A stretch of 64,000 nt of DNA, taken from Candidatus Poseidoniaceae archaeon (GTDB lineage Archaea > Thermoplasmatota > Poseidoniia > Poseidoniales > Poseidoniaceae). The position numbers and the translations under genes were made by a program. Location of the stretch: positions 202,425 to 266,424 of the forward strand of contig CASIAI010000003.1 in assembly GCA_949372655.1 (NCBI GenBank), read 5' to 3'. This document shows positions 54,865 through 64,000 of the stretch, one piece after another (positions within the stretch are counted from its first letter, which is position 1; every line of letters begins with the position of its first letter). The notes under the pieces were generated by a model. That model did not search any database. It saw only the letters and a program-made list of their open reading frames with translations, and was not told where the DNA came from.

Positions 54865-56472
54865 ATGTTCAAGATACTCCGACATAGTCTCATGGCGGAT
54901 GTTTTGGATATTGTCGAACGCTCGTTCAGTATTAATTCTAAACTGGGTTCAAGACTGGAAGCGGCTGCTCAACAAAATGCGATATTACGTATCGGATGGA
55001 CCAATTCAGGAGAGCCTGTACCAAAGAATGGTGAATTGGGACTTTGCCCTGGATTACCTGAAGGTTCTAAACTTAGAGCACTTGGCGTTTTAGGTCCTTG
55101 GATAGCTGCTTTCGGCAAAGGAGGAACATTCACGATTCAAGGCGATTCAGGTTCATTTCTTGGCGCTGGGAATGATGGTAATACCGTCATTTGTGAGCGT
55201 AGTTCTGGCAATTATGCTGGTTTCGCTATGAAATCTGGAAAAATTAGCGTATTAGATGGAGCCGGAAATGATGCCGGCTCATGTATGTCGGGAGGTTTAC
55301 TTTCTATTCGAGGAAATACAGGTTCTAGAGTTGGAGGTGGGATGACTGGAGGATTAATCATAATTGATGGTGATGTTGGAAGTGACCCCGGCGCTGGAAT
55401 GACCGGTGGAAGAATAGTCATCAATGGACGTTGCCCTAATCCACCCGAAGGTGTCGCCCTTAGACCTCTAACATCTGATGAACAGAAAGAGATCAATAAA
55501 CTTCTAGATGATAAAAATCATGAAATTCCAAAAGATGCTATGTGCTTAGAGCCTAATAACTCCATCTCAAATCAAATTCGAGAAAATATTGTTTCTAGTG
55601 GTGACCTTTCAGGAATAGGACTAGTCCCCGGTGAAGAAAGTCGTAAAATGCATTATGTCACATGCGACACTGTTGCCTTAATTGGAGAAAGAGGCGATGA
55701 GAATACACCTATTGCACTACCGCTGCCAATGATTCCTTTCATCGATGATGCCAAAGAATTGAAATTGCCTAAAGATACTGAACTTGGATTGATTGAACAT
55801 CTCAACAAACAGCCATTTATGACACGTTCAAACCCGAGAAATAATGACTTCTTAGTAGTCGATAGTGATAACTTAGCAGATATTTCTAACAGTATTACTC
55901 AATCAGGTGGTCTAATTCTGGACTTTACATCGCTTCCAAGTATGACTCCCGAAGAAATAGATGGGATATTAGTTGCACTTCGCTCCCTTGCAGGAAGGCA
56001 AAAGCCATATGCAATCATAGAAGGTATTGGAAGAATAAATGCCTTGCATACTCAAGCATGTTATCACAATGCAGACTTAGCAATTTGTAAAATCGAGGAT
56101 AATACCGGGTTTTCAGAAGCTGCTAGTTTGCCTTTGATAGGTAGGAGTAATAAGGCAAATTTAGAAGGCACTGATACTGAATCTGGAATTTTACTCGGGT
56201 TCTCTGTTGATGCCCAAGACTTAGCCATTCTTTCAGCAACTGGAATCAAAGCAGTATGTTGTGAAGTCCCTATGATCGATGCAATGGACCTAGCTTTATG
56301 GATTCAAGGATTGAGCAGGAGTTTATCTGAAATTCTTAGAGAACTAGGGTTGGATTCCATAGATGGATTAAACCGACAACATCTCAGAGCCTTAGACCAT
56401 GAAACTGCAGCAGTTAGCGGTCTAAGACTAGCAGGATATGAACGACCATTACCCCATTGGTTTGCAAGATGA
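54865..56472 (+). CDS. GXGXG-domain protein with a glutamate-synthase-like C-terminus
   Basis: The first 195 residues or so are a GXGXG right-handed beta-helix, as in glutamate synthase domain 3 and formylmethanofuran dehydrogenase C: GGTFTIQGDSGSFLGAGNDG, GGLLSIRGNTGSRVGGGMTG and GGLIIIDGDVGSDPGAGMTG. The C-terminal half (about 290-535) looks like a reduced version of the FMN-barrel region of glutamate synthase, ending HLRALDHETAAVSGLRLAGY. The FMN- and iron-sulfur-binding motifs of the true enzyme were not seen. A 4Fe-4S cysteine cluster is missing. The start at 54865 has a possible TATA (TTATATC, 54844-54850) very close by, which would instead suit the Met at 54892. Confidence 0.75.
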   Translation: MFKILRHSLMADVLDIVERSFSINSKLGSRLEAAAQQNAILRIGWTNSGEPVPKNGELGLCPGLPEGSKLRALGVLGPWIAAFGKGGTFTIQGDSGSFLGAGNDGNTVICERSSGNYAGFAMKSGKISVLDGAGNDAGSCMSGGLLSIRGNTGSRVGGGMTGGLIIIDGDVGSDPGAGMTGGRIVINGRCPNPPEGVALRPLTSDEQKEINKLLDDKNHEIPKDAMCLEPNNSISNQIRENIVSSGDLSGIGLVPGEESRKMHYVTCDTVALIGERGDENTPIALPLPMIPFIDDAKELKLPKDTELGLIEHLNKQPFMTRSNPRNNDFLVVDSDNLADISNSITQSGGLILDFTSLPSMTPEEIDGILVALRSLAGRQKPYAIIEGIGRINALHTQACYHNADLAICKIEDNTGFSEAASLPLIGRSNKANLEGTDTESGILLGFSVDAQDLAILSATGIKAVCCEVPMIDAMDLALWIQGLSRSLSEILRELGLDSIDGLNRQHLRALDHETAAVSGLRLAGYERPLPHWFAR

Positions 56473-56481
56473 GGACTTATT

Positions 56482-58173
56482 ATGCCAACTATTTCTGTCG
56501 AGCAAAGTTTGATTACAAGTTTACTGGCCAAGTATAATTTAGTAAATGATATTGAAGTATTGTCGAATGAATTACCATTACTCGGCACTGACATTGATAA
56601 TTGCACGGAAGAAGTACTAGACATTGAGATTTTTCCAAATCGTCCGGATCTGCTCTCCGGAGAAACGCTTTCCAAAGCAATTCGAACATTTATTCATGGA
56701 CAGAAAGCGGATCCTAGTCTGAATATTAAGCAAGGTAATGTTTCGATTTCAGTCGATAAGGATTTAGAAAATATTCGTCCGGTCATTCTTGCTGGTATTG
56801 TAAGAGGTGTCAAACTGAATGGTGAAGTAGAAATCGATGCATTCATAAAATCACTAATGGACCATCAAGAAAAGTTACACTTCGCACTAGGGAGAGGAAG
56901 AAGAAGAGCATCGATCGGAGTTCATGACCTTAGCATATTAAAGCCACCTTTCCGTGTAAAAGCGGTATCTGGAGATACAAAATTTATACCTCTGTCGATG
57001 GAAAAGGAAATGACTATAACAGAAATTCTTGAAAAGCATCCCAAAGGTATCGATTATGCTCATCTGCTAGAAGGTTTCGATAAATTTCCAGTGATTGTTG
57101 ATTCCAAGGACGCGATTCTATCCTTCCCGCCAATAATCAATGGCAGTCACACTACCGTCAATAATCAAACTAGAGACTTTTTCATTGATGTCACCGGTTG
57201 GGATCAACGTTCTTGTGAAGCAAGTTTGATGCTAATAGCATCCCAGTTATGCGAAAGGGGAGGAGAAATTGAATCGGTGGAGGTTACATCATATGAAGGT
57301 AAAGTCAATCATTATCCAGATGGCACTGCAATAAAACATGAAGTTCCAACTGAATTATTAGACGGTCTTTTGGGTCGTAGTTTGACAGATGAAGAGATTT
57401 CAAAAGCTATTAATCGAATGGGAGGTGAATTTATTTCACGCAATGGAGAAAGTTCTGTTATAATTGAAATGCCAAGATGGCGATTTGATATTCTTCACCC
57501 TGTTGACTTAGTTGAAGATATTGCAATTGGTCATGGATATGAAGATTTAGGAGTCGATGTCCCTAAAGCGCCCATGACAGCAATACCAAGACCTGATGGG
57601 CATTTACGACGTAGAATCCGAGATTCTATGCAAGGCTTGGGGTTCATGCAAATACAATCTCTTACCCTCTCTAATGATGATGACCAATTCAACTTTATGC
57701 GTTTTTCAACTGTTGGAGAGGTGACTCGAATTACCAATCCAATAACTATTGACCACACATTACTACGTCAATATTTAACTCCTGGTTTGATGAGACTATT
57801 GGCATCAAACCAACATCATAACTTACCCCAAAGTGTGTATGAGTTAGGAACGGTTGTTCGTGATCATAAAAACTCTGATAGAGTGGCATTCTTAGTCGCT
57901 GAGAGAAGTGGCGGATTTGCTGCTGTAAGAGGTAGAGTTCAGGCATTTATGAGAGATATTGGGGCGGTTAATTACACGATCGAAAAATTACCTGAGAACG
58001 AAGGACCATGGCTAAATGGTCGTTCTGCTAAAGTTTTGATAGATGGCATACATGTTGGGTGCTTTGGCGAAATCGACCCGCTTATTTCTGAAAAGTTCGA
58101 ACTTCGAGTACCGATTAATGGAGCAGAATTCTCGTTAAGTAATCTGGCTAAATCTATATCAGACCCAGTCTGA
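56482..58173 (+). CDS. pheT: Phenylalanyl-tRNA synthetase beta subunit
   Basis: Archaeal-type PheT subunit of 563 residues, without the N-terminal tRNA-binding and anticodon extension domains of the bacterial form. The motifs are DIEIFPNRPDLLSGETL, ALGRGRRRASIGVHDL, and the B3/B4 editing region followed by MPRWRFDILHPVDLVEDIAIGHGYE. The alpha subunit (pheS) is not in the window. The gene follows the GXGXG gene by 9 bases on the same strand, so they are probably co-transcribed. Confidence 0.95.
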   Translation: MPTISVEQSLITSLLAKYNLVNDIEVLSNELPLLGTDIDNCTEEVLDIEIFPNRPDLLSGETLSKAIRTFIHGQKADPSLNIKQGNVSISVDKDLENIRPVILAGIVRGVKLNGEVEIDAFIKSLMDHQEKLHFALGRGRRRASIGVHDLSILKPPFRVKAVSGDTKFIPLSMEKEMTITEILEKHPKGIDYAHLLEGFDKFPVIVDSKDAILSFPPIINGSHTTVNNQTRDFFIDVTGWDQRSCEASLMLIASQLCERGGEIESVEVTSYEGKVNHYPDGTAIKHEVPTELLDGLLGRSLTDEEISKAINRMGGEFISRNGESSVIIEMPRWRFDILHPVDLVEDIAIGHGYEDLGVDVPKAPMTAIPRPDGHLRRRIRDSMQGLGFMQIQSLTLSNDDDQFNFMRFSTVGEVTRITNPITIDHTLLRQYLTPGLMRLLASNQHHNLPQSVYELGTVVRDHKNSDRVAFLVAERSGGFAAVRGRVQAFMRDIGAVNYTIEKLPENEGPWLNGRSAKVLIDGIHVGCFGEIDPLISEKFELRVPINGAEFSLSNLAKSISDPV

Positions 58174-58229
58174 GTTTATCTTGAACAAAACATACGAGTG
58201 TTTCAAGAGACTAACTCACTCCAGTCGCT

Positions 58230-60695
58230 ATGAGCAGACCGATTGTGCTGATGTTATTGGTAACAATACTCGCACCAATGTTTGCTGTTAATGCAGAAAT
58301 GGAGTCACGAAGTGACTTTGTTGGTATTAATTCTCAGGAAGAGATAATTATACACCGTAGTGAAGTACTAGAAGTACCAATTACACTACAAAACATCCTG
58401 GAATATACCCAAACTTATTCATTAGGATTAGATTATATCGGTGAAGATCTAGTTGCCAGTGGATTGCCATTACAATATACCTTGAATCCAAATGGTCTTC
58501 GCCAAGTTAAATTCACAATAAATTGTGACTCGAATGCTGAATATACAACGAGTACTATGAAAATAAATATTACAAATGATGTCGATTTAGAGGAGTACTA
58601 TATTGTAGAAATAAATATTCAAATAATGCCGCAATCAGAACTTGAGTTTGGTGTAAGTGGGATTTCACAATTCATGGTAGACCCAGAATTACGTGTCAAT
58701 TTGGCTGTTAACATTACTAATAATGCACTGCTTTCTGATGATGTATCCTACAGCATTACTACGCAGTCCTCATGGAATTGGGGGTGGATAATGAACCAAA
58801 CATCTGGAAGTAATGCAATTGAAACACTAATCCCAGGCCAATTATCTTACATATATTTCTGGGTTGAGATTCCCCCTGTAATCGATGGAGCGCCTTTGTA
58901 TGAAACGGGTCCTAGGTTCACTCTAACTGCGACCTCAAGTTTAGATTTCGCTCAATCTCAATGGTCTTTTGACCTTCTCATGAGTGCATATCGAAACCTT
59001 ACTATCGATTCAGTAGGAGCAAATTTGACCTTAGACCCTGATGATAATGATAGATTAAGTATCACAGTTCGAAATGTTGGAAATGTAAATAATAAGGTCA
59101 GTATATCTCTAGAAGCAATAAATGAATTAGGACAGCCGATTACAGAGATAGAAATTGCAGATAGAATCGAGTATAACGGTTGGACAGCTGCTTTATTTGG
59201 TGCTAAAGAAAATATTGAGATACCTCCGAATCAATCTAGAACCTTTGAAGTTGGTATACAATCACCACTAGAGTATTCCGGATTTTTCGATATAAGAGTA
59301 AATATCTATCCACTAGGAGATATTTCAAAAACCTATACTGCAGATGTTGGTGCTGAAATCATATGGCTTCGTGATGGAGAGTTAGAATTGGTTAATGAAG
59401 CATGTCTTCAATTACTACCTGGGCAAAGTTGCCAATCACAATTCAAAATCACAAATACCGGTAATGCACTAGATAATTTTCAATTTGAAAATAGTCAAAT
59501 TCCGGATTTCTTGATACTAGATAATTCATCTACTTCCTATCAGATATTACCAAACCAAATGATTACTACAGAATTGCTCACCTTGACAGCGAGAAGTGAT
59601 GCATTAGCATTTAAAACAGATAATGCCGAGTTCCAATTACTTCTTTCTGGGACTCAAATAGTTGTATCAGAAGTAACCGTACCAATTAGAATTGCACCAA
59701 ATATCAACTGGACTTTGGAAAGTATAATTGAAGAAATTGATGCAAAAGGTCGACTTTCAATTGCAATGACACTTAGAAATGATGGTAATGCAATAGATGG
59801 ACTTGTTGTCCAATTAGAATGTTCACACTCCACTCAAATGACATTCATACCTCCAAGCGATGCAATTATTGAAGATGGAGTTGAACTTCCACGTTCTTTT
59901 GAAATTAATGATTTACCATTAGCATCTAATTTCACAATTCGTGCATGGGCAGAAATACCTGAAGAACAAAATAGCAATGGAACTATGTATTTGTATACTA
60001 CAATTAGATCTAAGTTTGCTCCTGACCAACCATTTGTATTTACTTCATCTGTAGATTATCTTGGTCAATCATGGCGTGAAGAAGTTGAAGAAGATACCGA
60101 TTTTAGTTTTTCCAAATTAGCATCAGATATTCAGTTGATTGTCAAATCTTGGGGCCTTGTAATAATAGCAATTTTACTATCAGCCCTAATACTAAACCGA
60201 TCAATGAAAGATAGAAAGCAAAGGGTGGAAGATGCTGCAATAAGGAAATTATTGAATCAAGAACAAAGCCCTGAGCAAGTAGAAGATTGGATGGATAAAT
60301 TTGAACAAAAACAATCTGACAATATTCCAAAAATTGAATCGCCTTCAATATCTCCTCAGAAATTTGAAAATGCCTTCAAAAGGCGTTCAAGTCCTAGTAA
60401 ACAAGCCGCAACACCTGTCGATGAAAGGCTTAGAGAAGCAGCCTCTTTGGTCTTAGATGTCCATGATAAGAGTAGTATTATGGAAACCGCTGATGAATTA
60501 CTTGAAAAAATATCAACTGAAGGTATCGCTACACCACATAATGAGAATCGATCACTCGAGATGCAACCAGCGGAAACCAGTCTTACAACTCGAAATGACC
60601 CGAATAATTTATTCGGAGAGGTACCTCTAAAGTCAGATGGTGGGGTAAATTCTGTACCACTACCTGAAGAGATTGATGACGATTTAGACTTCTGA
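58230..60695 (+). CDS. Secreted, membrane-anchored beta-sandwich protein
   Basis: The 821-residue precursor has a signal peptide (IVLMLLVTILAPMFAVNA). The external part is a string of beta-sandwich (NEW3/CARDB-like) repeats, with recurring phrases such as NVGNVNNKVSI, NTGNALDNFQF and NDGNAIDGLVV. A membrane helix (WGLVIIAILLSALIL) lies near residue 650, and a cytoplasmic tail of about 160 residues ends EEIDDDLDF. The same phrase style occurs in the giant protein at 32725-38457 and the protease at 48753-53681. The role is presumably structural or ligand binding. Confidence 0.85.
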   Translation: MSRPIVLMLLVTILAPMFAVNAEMESRSDFVGINSQEEIIIHRSEVLEVPITLQNILEYTQTYSLGLDYIGEDLVASGLPLQYTLNPNGLRQVKFTINCDSNAEYTTSTMKINITNDVDLEEYYIVEINIQIMPQSELEFGVSGISQFMVDPELRVNLAVNITNNALLSDDVSYSITTQSSWNWGWIMNQTSGSNAIETLIPGQLSYIYFWVEIPPVIDGAPLYETGPRFTLTATSSLDFAQSQWSFDLLMSAYRNLTIDSVGANLTLDPDDNDRLSITVRNVGNVNNKVSISLEAINELGQPITEIEIADRIEYNGWTAALFGAKENIEIPPNQSRTFEVGIQSPLEYSGFFDIRVNIYPLGDISKTYTADVGAEIIWLRDGELELVNEACLQLLPGQSCQSQFKITNTGNALDNFQFENSQIPDFLILDNSSTSYQILPNQMITTELLTLTARSDALAFKTDNAEFQLLLSGTQIVVSEVTVPIRIAPNINWTLESIIEEIDAKGRLSIAMTLRNDGNAIDGLVVQLECSHSTQMTFIPPSDAIIEDGVELPRSFEINDLPLASNFTIRAWAEIPEEQNSNGTMYLYTTIRSKFAPDQPFVFTSSVDYLGQSWREEVEEDTDFSFSKLASDIQLIVKSWGLVIIAILLSALILNRSMKDRKQRVEDAAIRKLLNQEQSPEQVEDWMDKFEQKQSDNIPKIESPSISPQKFENAFKRRSSPSKQAATPVDERLREAASLVLDVHDKSSIMETADELLEKISTEGIATPHNENRSLEMQPAETSLTTRNDPNNLFGEVPLKSDGGVNSVPLPEEIDDDLDF

Positions 60696-60704
60696 AGTGA
60701 GATT

Positions 60705-61424
60705 ATGTGGAAAGTAGGGGCTGATGAAGCAGGACGAGGGCCTGTTATTGGACCTCTAGTAGTTTGTGCTGTAATGATGCCAGTGGAAGAATATGATAAT
60801 CTAATAGAAGTAGGTGTAAAAGATTCAAAATTTCTGAGTTCTAAGAAGAGAGAAGAATTGAAACAGTGGTTTTTATTAAATTCAGAAACTAAACCATGGC
60901 ATCATAGTATTATCATTTGCTCACCGGAAAGAATAGATTCTTCATCAGGAAATCAAGGTTTAAATGTATTAGAAACAGAATTATTTGCTGAAGCGATTAA
61001 TTCACTACCTGACGAAATTAAACATTCTGTAACTATTCTGAACGATGCTTGTGATGTTAAGCCACAGCGATTTAGCGATCGAATTGCCAACCAATTAAAT
61101 TCATGGCCATGGCCTGAGTCATCTATTATCAGTGAACATAAAGCAGATGAAAATGACCCATTTGTAGGAATGGCTAGTATTCTAGCTAAACAAAAGCGTG
61201 ATGAATGCATAAAAGAAATAGCTGAACAGTTAGGCTTCTCTATCGGTTCAGGTTACCCAAGTGACCCGAATACTAAGAAAATAATTCCTGATTTACTCAA
61301 AGATACCCCTCATCCGCAACTACGCTGGAGCTGGGCGACTGTTGAACGAGAATGGAAAAAGATTCATCAAAAAGAGTTGCCAAAAAGAAGTGTCGCACCT
61401 AAAAATCAGACTACATTATTCTAG
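60705..61424 (+). CDS. rnhB: Ribonuclease HII
   Basis: This enzyme cuts RNA in RNA-DNA hybrids, including single ribonucleotides in DNA. The catalytic carboxylates are D7 and E8 (GADEAGRGPVIGPL), D114 (LNDACDVKP) and D148 (HKADENDPF). SGYPSDPNT is the conserved late motif. The protein ends in NQTTLF, a short PCNA-binding (PIP-like) motif. The start at 60705 (MWKVGADEAGRG) is the usual one, with GTGAG upstream. Confidence 0.95.
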   Translation: MWKVGADEAGRGPVIGPLVVCAVMMPVEEYDNLIEVGVKDSKFLSSKKREELKQWFLLNSETKPWHHSIIICSPERIDSSSGNQGLNVLETELFAEAINSLPDEIKHSVTILNDACDVKPQRFSDRIANQLNSWPWPESSIISEHKADENDPFVGMASILAKQKRDECIKEIAEQLGFSIGSGYPSDPNTKKIIPDLLKDTPHPQLRWSWATVEREWKKIHQKELPKRSVAPKNQTTLF

Positions 61425-61484
61425 ATTTATCTTAATTTGTCCAAGCATTTCATGAAGTATCAGCATTAGGATTGCTTGATTCCC

Positions 61485-63197
61485 ATGTCTTGGACTCCTG
61501 ATGATACTACGATGAACTTGATTCGACACATGGCAATTCAAAATGCAATCGAATATGAAGGCAAAGCCAACCCTGGTTCGGTAATTGGAAGAATCATGGG
61601 GATGAATGCAGATTTACGGCCACATGGTAAAACACTCAGTCCGATGATTTCTAAGGCCGTAGTTGAAGCCAATAGTTTAGCAGGAAGTCAAGGTGTTGAA
61701 CACCTTAGAGGCATATTGGAAGAGGAAGCACCACATCTATTGGAAGAGCGTCAGAAAAAGGAAAGAAGAGTGGGGCTACCGGAATTAGCAAATGCTGAAA
61801 ATGGAAAAGTAGTTCTGAGGTTTGCACCAAACCCAAATGGGCCTCTATCTTTTGGTCATGCTCGTGGAATTGTGATAAATGGCTCCTATGCTAAGAAATT
61901 TGATGGAGAACTAATATTAAGATTTGATGATACTGATACTTCGGTTAAACCACCTTTGATCGAGGCTTATCAACAAATCCCCGAAGAAGCGGAATGGCTA
62001 CTGGGATTCCCTCCTCATCGTATTGTAATTGCTAGCGACCGTATGGAACATTACTATGAGTATGCAGAAATGATGCTCGAACGTGGATTTGGATATGTTT
62101 GTACATGTAGTGCTGAATCTTTCAGAGAATTACGAGTTGCTAAATCTGAATGCCCTTGTCGAAATCAAGAAAGTGAATATAATATGGAATTATGGAATAA
62201 AATGCTTGATGGAACATTTAAACCAGGTGATTCAGTAGTACGGGTTAAAACTGGAATGGATTTGAAAAACCCTGCACTTAGAGACTGGCCAGCACTGAGA
62301 ATGCAAGATACTGTAAAAAATCCACACCCAAGAAAAGAAATCGGTTCAAAATACAGAGTTTGGCCTCTACTAGATTTTCAAAGTGCTGTCGAAGATTATC
62401 TACAAGGAGTCACCCATATAATTCGTGGCAAGGACTTGATGGATTCTACAAGAAAGCAAACATTACTCTACCAACATTTTGGTTGGAACTATCCAGAAAC
62501 AATGTATTGGGGCCGTGTAAAGGTTCATGAATGGGGAGGATTTTCCACTTCACAAATGCGTAGAGATATCGAAGCTGGGCTATTTGAAGGATGGGATGAC
62601 CCTCGCTTACCAACTATTTCAGCATTGAAAAAGAGAGGAATTACCTCAGAAGCACTAAGACAGTTTTGGATTGAACTGGGTGTAACTCAAAAGGACATTT
62701 CCGTCCCTTTGGCAACACTATACTCGCATAACACCAAAATTATTGATGATGATGCACCAAGAATATCTTTTATTCGCAACCCTATCAAATTACAGATTAG
62801 TGGTGAACATCCACAGGAGATAACAACCTTGGTTCATCCTAATCATGAATCAAGAGGAAATCGTATATTTGATATTTCTAACCATACTGTTTTCATTGAA
62901 GAAGTTGATTCTAATAAGCCACAATTGAGGTTAAAAGAATTCGCTGATTTCGACCTAACAAATGATAATGCTGAATTTGTCTCACAATCTCGAACTGATA
63001 AACGCCCTATTGTTCATTGGGTTTCCGAGAATGATTGCCATAATGCAAGACTTATCCATCCAATAGATGGTGAAATTATGATGATAAGTGGTGTTGTTGA
63101 GAATCATGATTATGAAGCCGGAACAATGGTTCAAATCGAACGTATTGGCTATGGAATAATTATAGATAACTCTACTATAATGTTCACTCACGATTAG
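61485..63197 (+). CDS. gltX: Glutamyl-tRNA synthetase, archaeal type
   Basis: Class I synthetase of 570 residues, with an N-terminal extension of about 110 residues before the catalytic core, then RFAPNPNGPLSFGHARG (HIGH-type motif SFGHARG). The KMSKS-equivalent is STSQM, residues 354-358, in GGFSTSQMRRDIEAG. It belongs to the non-discriminating/archaeal GlxRS class with the C-terminal beta-barrel typical of archaeal and eukaryotic GluRS. The start chosen is the ATG at 61485; an upstream TTG at 61476 would add three residues. GatCAB/GatDE genes were not seen here. Confidence 0.95.
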   Translation: MSWTPDDTTMNLIRHMAIQNAIEYEGKANPGSVIGRIMGMNADLRPHGKTLSPMISKAVVEANSLAGSQGVEHLRGILEEEAPHLLEERQKKERRVGLPELANAENGKVVLRFAPNPNGPLSFGHARGIVINGSYAKKFDGELILRFDDTDTSVKPPLIEAYQQIPEEAEWLLGFPPHRIVIASDRMEHYYEYAEMMLERGFGYVCTCSAESFRELRVAKSECPCRNQESEYNMELWNKMLDGTFKPGDSVVRVKTGMDLKNPALRDWPALRMQDTVKNPHPRKEIGSKYRVWPLLDFQSAVEDYLQGVTHIIRGKDLMDSTRKQTLLYQHFGWNYPETMYWGRVKVHEWGGFSTSQMRRDIEAGLFEGWDDPRLPTISALKKRGITSEALRQFWIELGVTQKDISVPLATLYSHNTKIIDDDAPRISFIRNPIKLQISGEHPQEITTLVHPNHESRGNRIFDISNHTVFIEEVDSNKPQLRLKEFADFDLTNDNAEFVSQSRTDKRPIVHWVSENDCHNARLIHPIDGEIMMISGVVENHDYEAGTMVQIERIGYGIIIDNSTIMFTHD

Positions 63198-63234
63198 GGT
63201 AACTATCAAATCCCTGTTGATACAGCACCTGTTG

Positions 63235-63654
63235 ATGACACAAGACACCAAGACTATATCGGAACTCAATCTTAATGATGAGCACATAACTGTGGGTGTG
63301 GGTGATACCCTCAAAGAAGGTGCAAAGAGACTATTATCTGTACCGGGTGGAATCCTTATCGTTTTAGACGATGATTCGAGAGTAAAAGGAGTGATGGGAT
63401 ACAAACAGTTTTTACAAGCCATAGATAATGAAATGGATATGAATTCTTCAAAATGCGGAGATCTTATGGAAATGGATTTCATGGAAGTCAAAAATTCAGA
63501 TTCCATTAAGCATGTTCTGAAGCAGATCAAAATGCGCAGTCCACAGGCTGTGGTTTCTGTAGATGAAAACGGTGAGTTTTCAGGATACTTTTCACCAAGT
63601 GATTACAAAGAATCACGTGCAATCGTAAAATCTTTGAAATCCCTAAAACTTTGA
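63235..63654 (+). CDS. CBS-domain protein
   Basis: A 139-residue protein with two CBS-type halves (TVGVGDTLKEGAKRLLSVPGGILIVLDD and VKNSDSIKHVLKQI followed by AVVSVDENGEFSGYFSPSDYKE), the usual adenosine-nucleotide-binding pair. It is not attached to any effector domain. The start is the ATG at 63235; a TTG at 63217 would add six residues. Its stop lies 2 bases from the stop of the convergent membrane gene. Confidence 0.85.
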   Translation: MTQDTKTISELNLNDEHITVGVGDTLKEGAKRLLSVPGGILIVLDDDSRVKGVMGYKQFLQAIDNEMDMNSSKCGDLMEMDFMEVKNSDSIKHVLKQIKMRSPQAVVSVDENGEFSGYFSPSDYKESRAIVKSLKSLKL

Positions 63655-63656
63655 TT

Positions 63657-64000
63657 TTATCCAACGATTTTAATCGTTCTAGAGCATCCTGTACATTCAA
63701 CTCTAAGCGGTCTAATCTCACTGGTAACCAAATTTACAGTTTGACATGCAGGGCAACCAATTGTTGGCAAGGTAGTTTCAACTTTAGGTGTAGCAGTAGA
63801 TGCAGGGCTGGCAATACTTCTTCGAGGACTTACAATTGAGGTAATGAACCATAATGAAACTACAACAACTGATGCACCTCCAATGAATACAGGAGGATAA
63901 GAAAAATAGTAAATTAGCATTACGAGTGGAATTAAAACTAATTCATACATCAAGAATCGACGATGTCTATTCCTAGTGACGCGTAAACAAAATAAGAGTC
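63657..64000 (-). CDS. Membrane zinc-ribbon protein, 5' end possibly outside the window
   Basis: Two membrane helices (YELVLIPLVMLIYYFSYP and GGASVVVVSLWFITSIVSP) are followed by a zinc ribbon near the C-terminus (CPACQTVN with CTGCSRTIKI). An ATG at 63950 would give 97 residues. The frame, however, stays open to the window edge, and the upstream codons encode basic residues (RVTRNRHRRF) that would suit a positive-inside N-terminus, so the true start may lie beyond 64000. No family was recognised. Confidence 0.6.
   Translation of the reverse strand, partial: LLFCLRVTRNRHRRFLMYELVLIPLVMLIYYFSYPPVFIGGASVVVVSLWFITSIVSPRRSIASPASTATPKVETTLPTIGCPACQTVNLVTSEIRPLRVECTGCSRTIKIVG

Overview
The window is AT-rich archaeal chromosome. 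The archaeal markers are aIF6, RNA polymerase Rpo7 and Spt4, ribosomal proteins S24e and S27ae, archaeal DTD2, RNase P Rpp21, type II GAPDH, archaeal-type Val-, Ala-, Glu- and Phe-tRNA synthetases, and a 23S rRNA bracketed by a long processing stem. Several features suggest a marine Thermoplasmatota archaeon of the Marine Group II/III type (Ca. Poseidoniia). These are the 23S-5S unit without a neighbouring 16S gene, very large secreted beta-sandwich and FG-GAP proteins, an exported subtilisin-like protease with a C-terminal anchor, and the mixture of archaeal and bacterial-like metabolic genes. The lineage is inferred from gene content only.

Layout. Positions 1-10315 are all on the minus strand: an unknown protein open at the left edge, serine hydroxymethyltransferase, a 1040-residue membrane protein, a class I aminotransferase, an EVE-domain protein and an MMPL-type RND transporter. 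Positions 10432-22559 hold valS, dinB, a 3-phosphoglycerate dehydrogenase-like gene, a membrane protein, a metallo-beta-lactamase-fold hydrolase, a Nudix protein, alaS, rtcB and a tiny coiled-coil gene. A convergent pair of tRNA genes (Thr-GGT, Ser-GGA) follows. Positions 23049-30152 hold a six-helix zinc-ribbon protein, SufS and an anchored subtilase in one tight cluster, then a methyltransferase, a COG1326-type zinc protein, proline dehydrogenase and DTD2. Positions 30229-32442 end in the conserved rpo7-spt4-rps24e-rps27ae cluster. Positions 32725-39179 hold a giant surface protein and an unknown gene.

From 54762 down to 39180 there is one long run of minus-strand genes: GAPDH, exported protease, adenylate kinase, Rpp21, CRM protein, ArsB/NhaD permease, zinc-ribbon/TPR protein, 23S, 5S, aIF6 and purC. 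The right end (54865-64000) holds a GXGXG glutamate-synthase-like protein, pheT, another surface protein, RNase HII, gltX, a CBS protein and a membrane zinc-ribbon gene cut by the edge.

Much of the content is core translation and RNA metabolism (four synthetases, two tRNAs, rRNA, aIF6, DTD2, RtcB, Rpp21, CRM) interleaved with cell-surface and protein-degradation genes. No transposase, integrase, prophage, CRISPR array or defence island was seen. I found no clear-cut new system. The best leads are the extreme packing of every convergent protein-gene junction (stops within 4 bases at nine of nine), an exact 16-base repeat of a Shine-Dalgarno-like heptamer in the 23S leader, the degenerate glutamate-synthase fusion at 54865-56472, and the aromatic C-terminal tail of the large exported protease.
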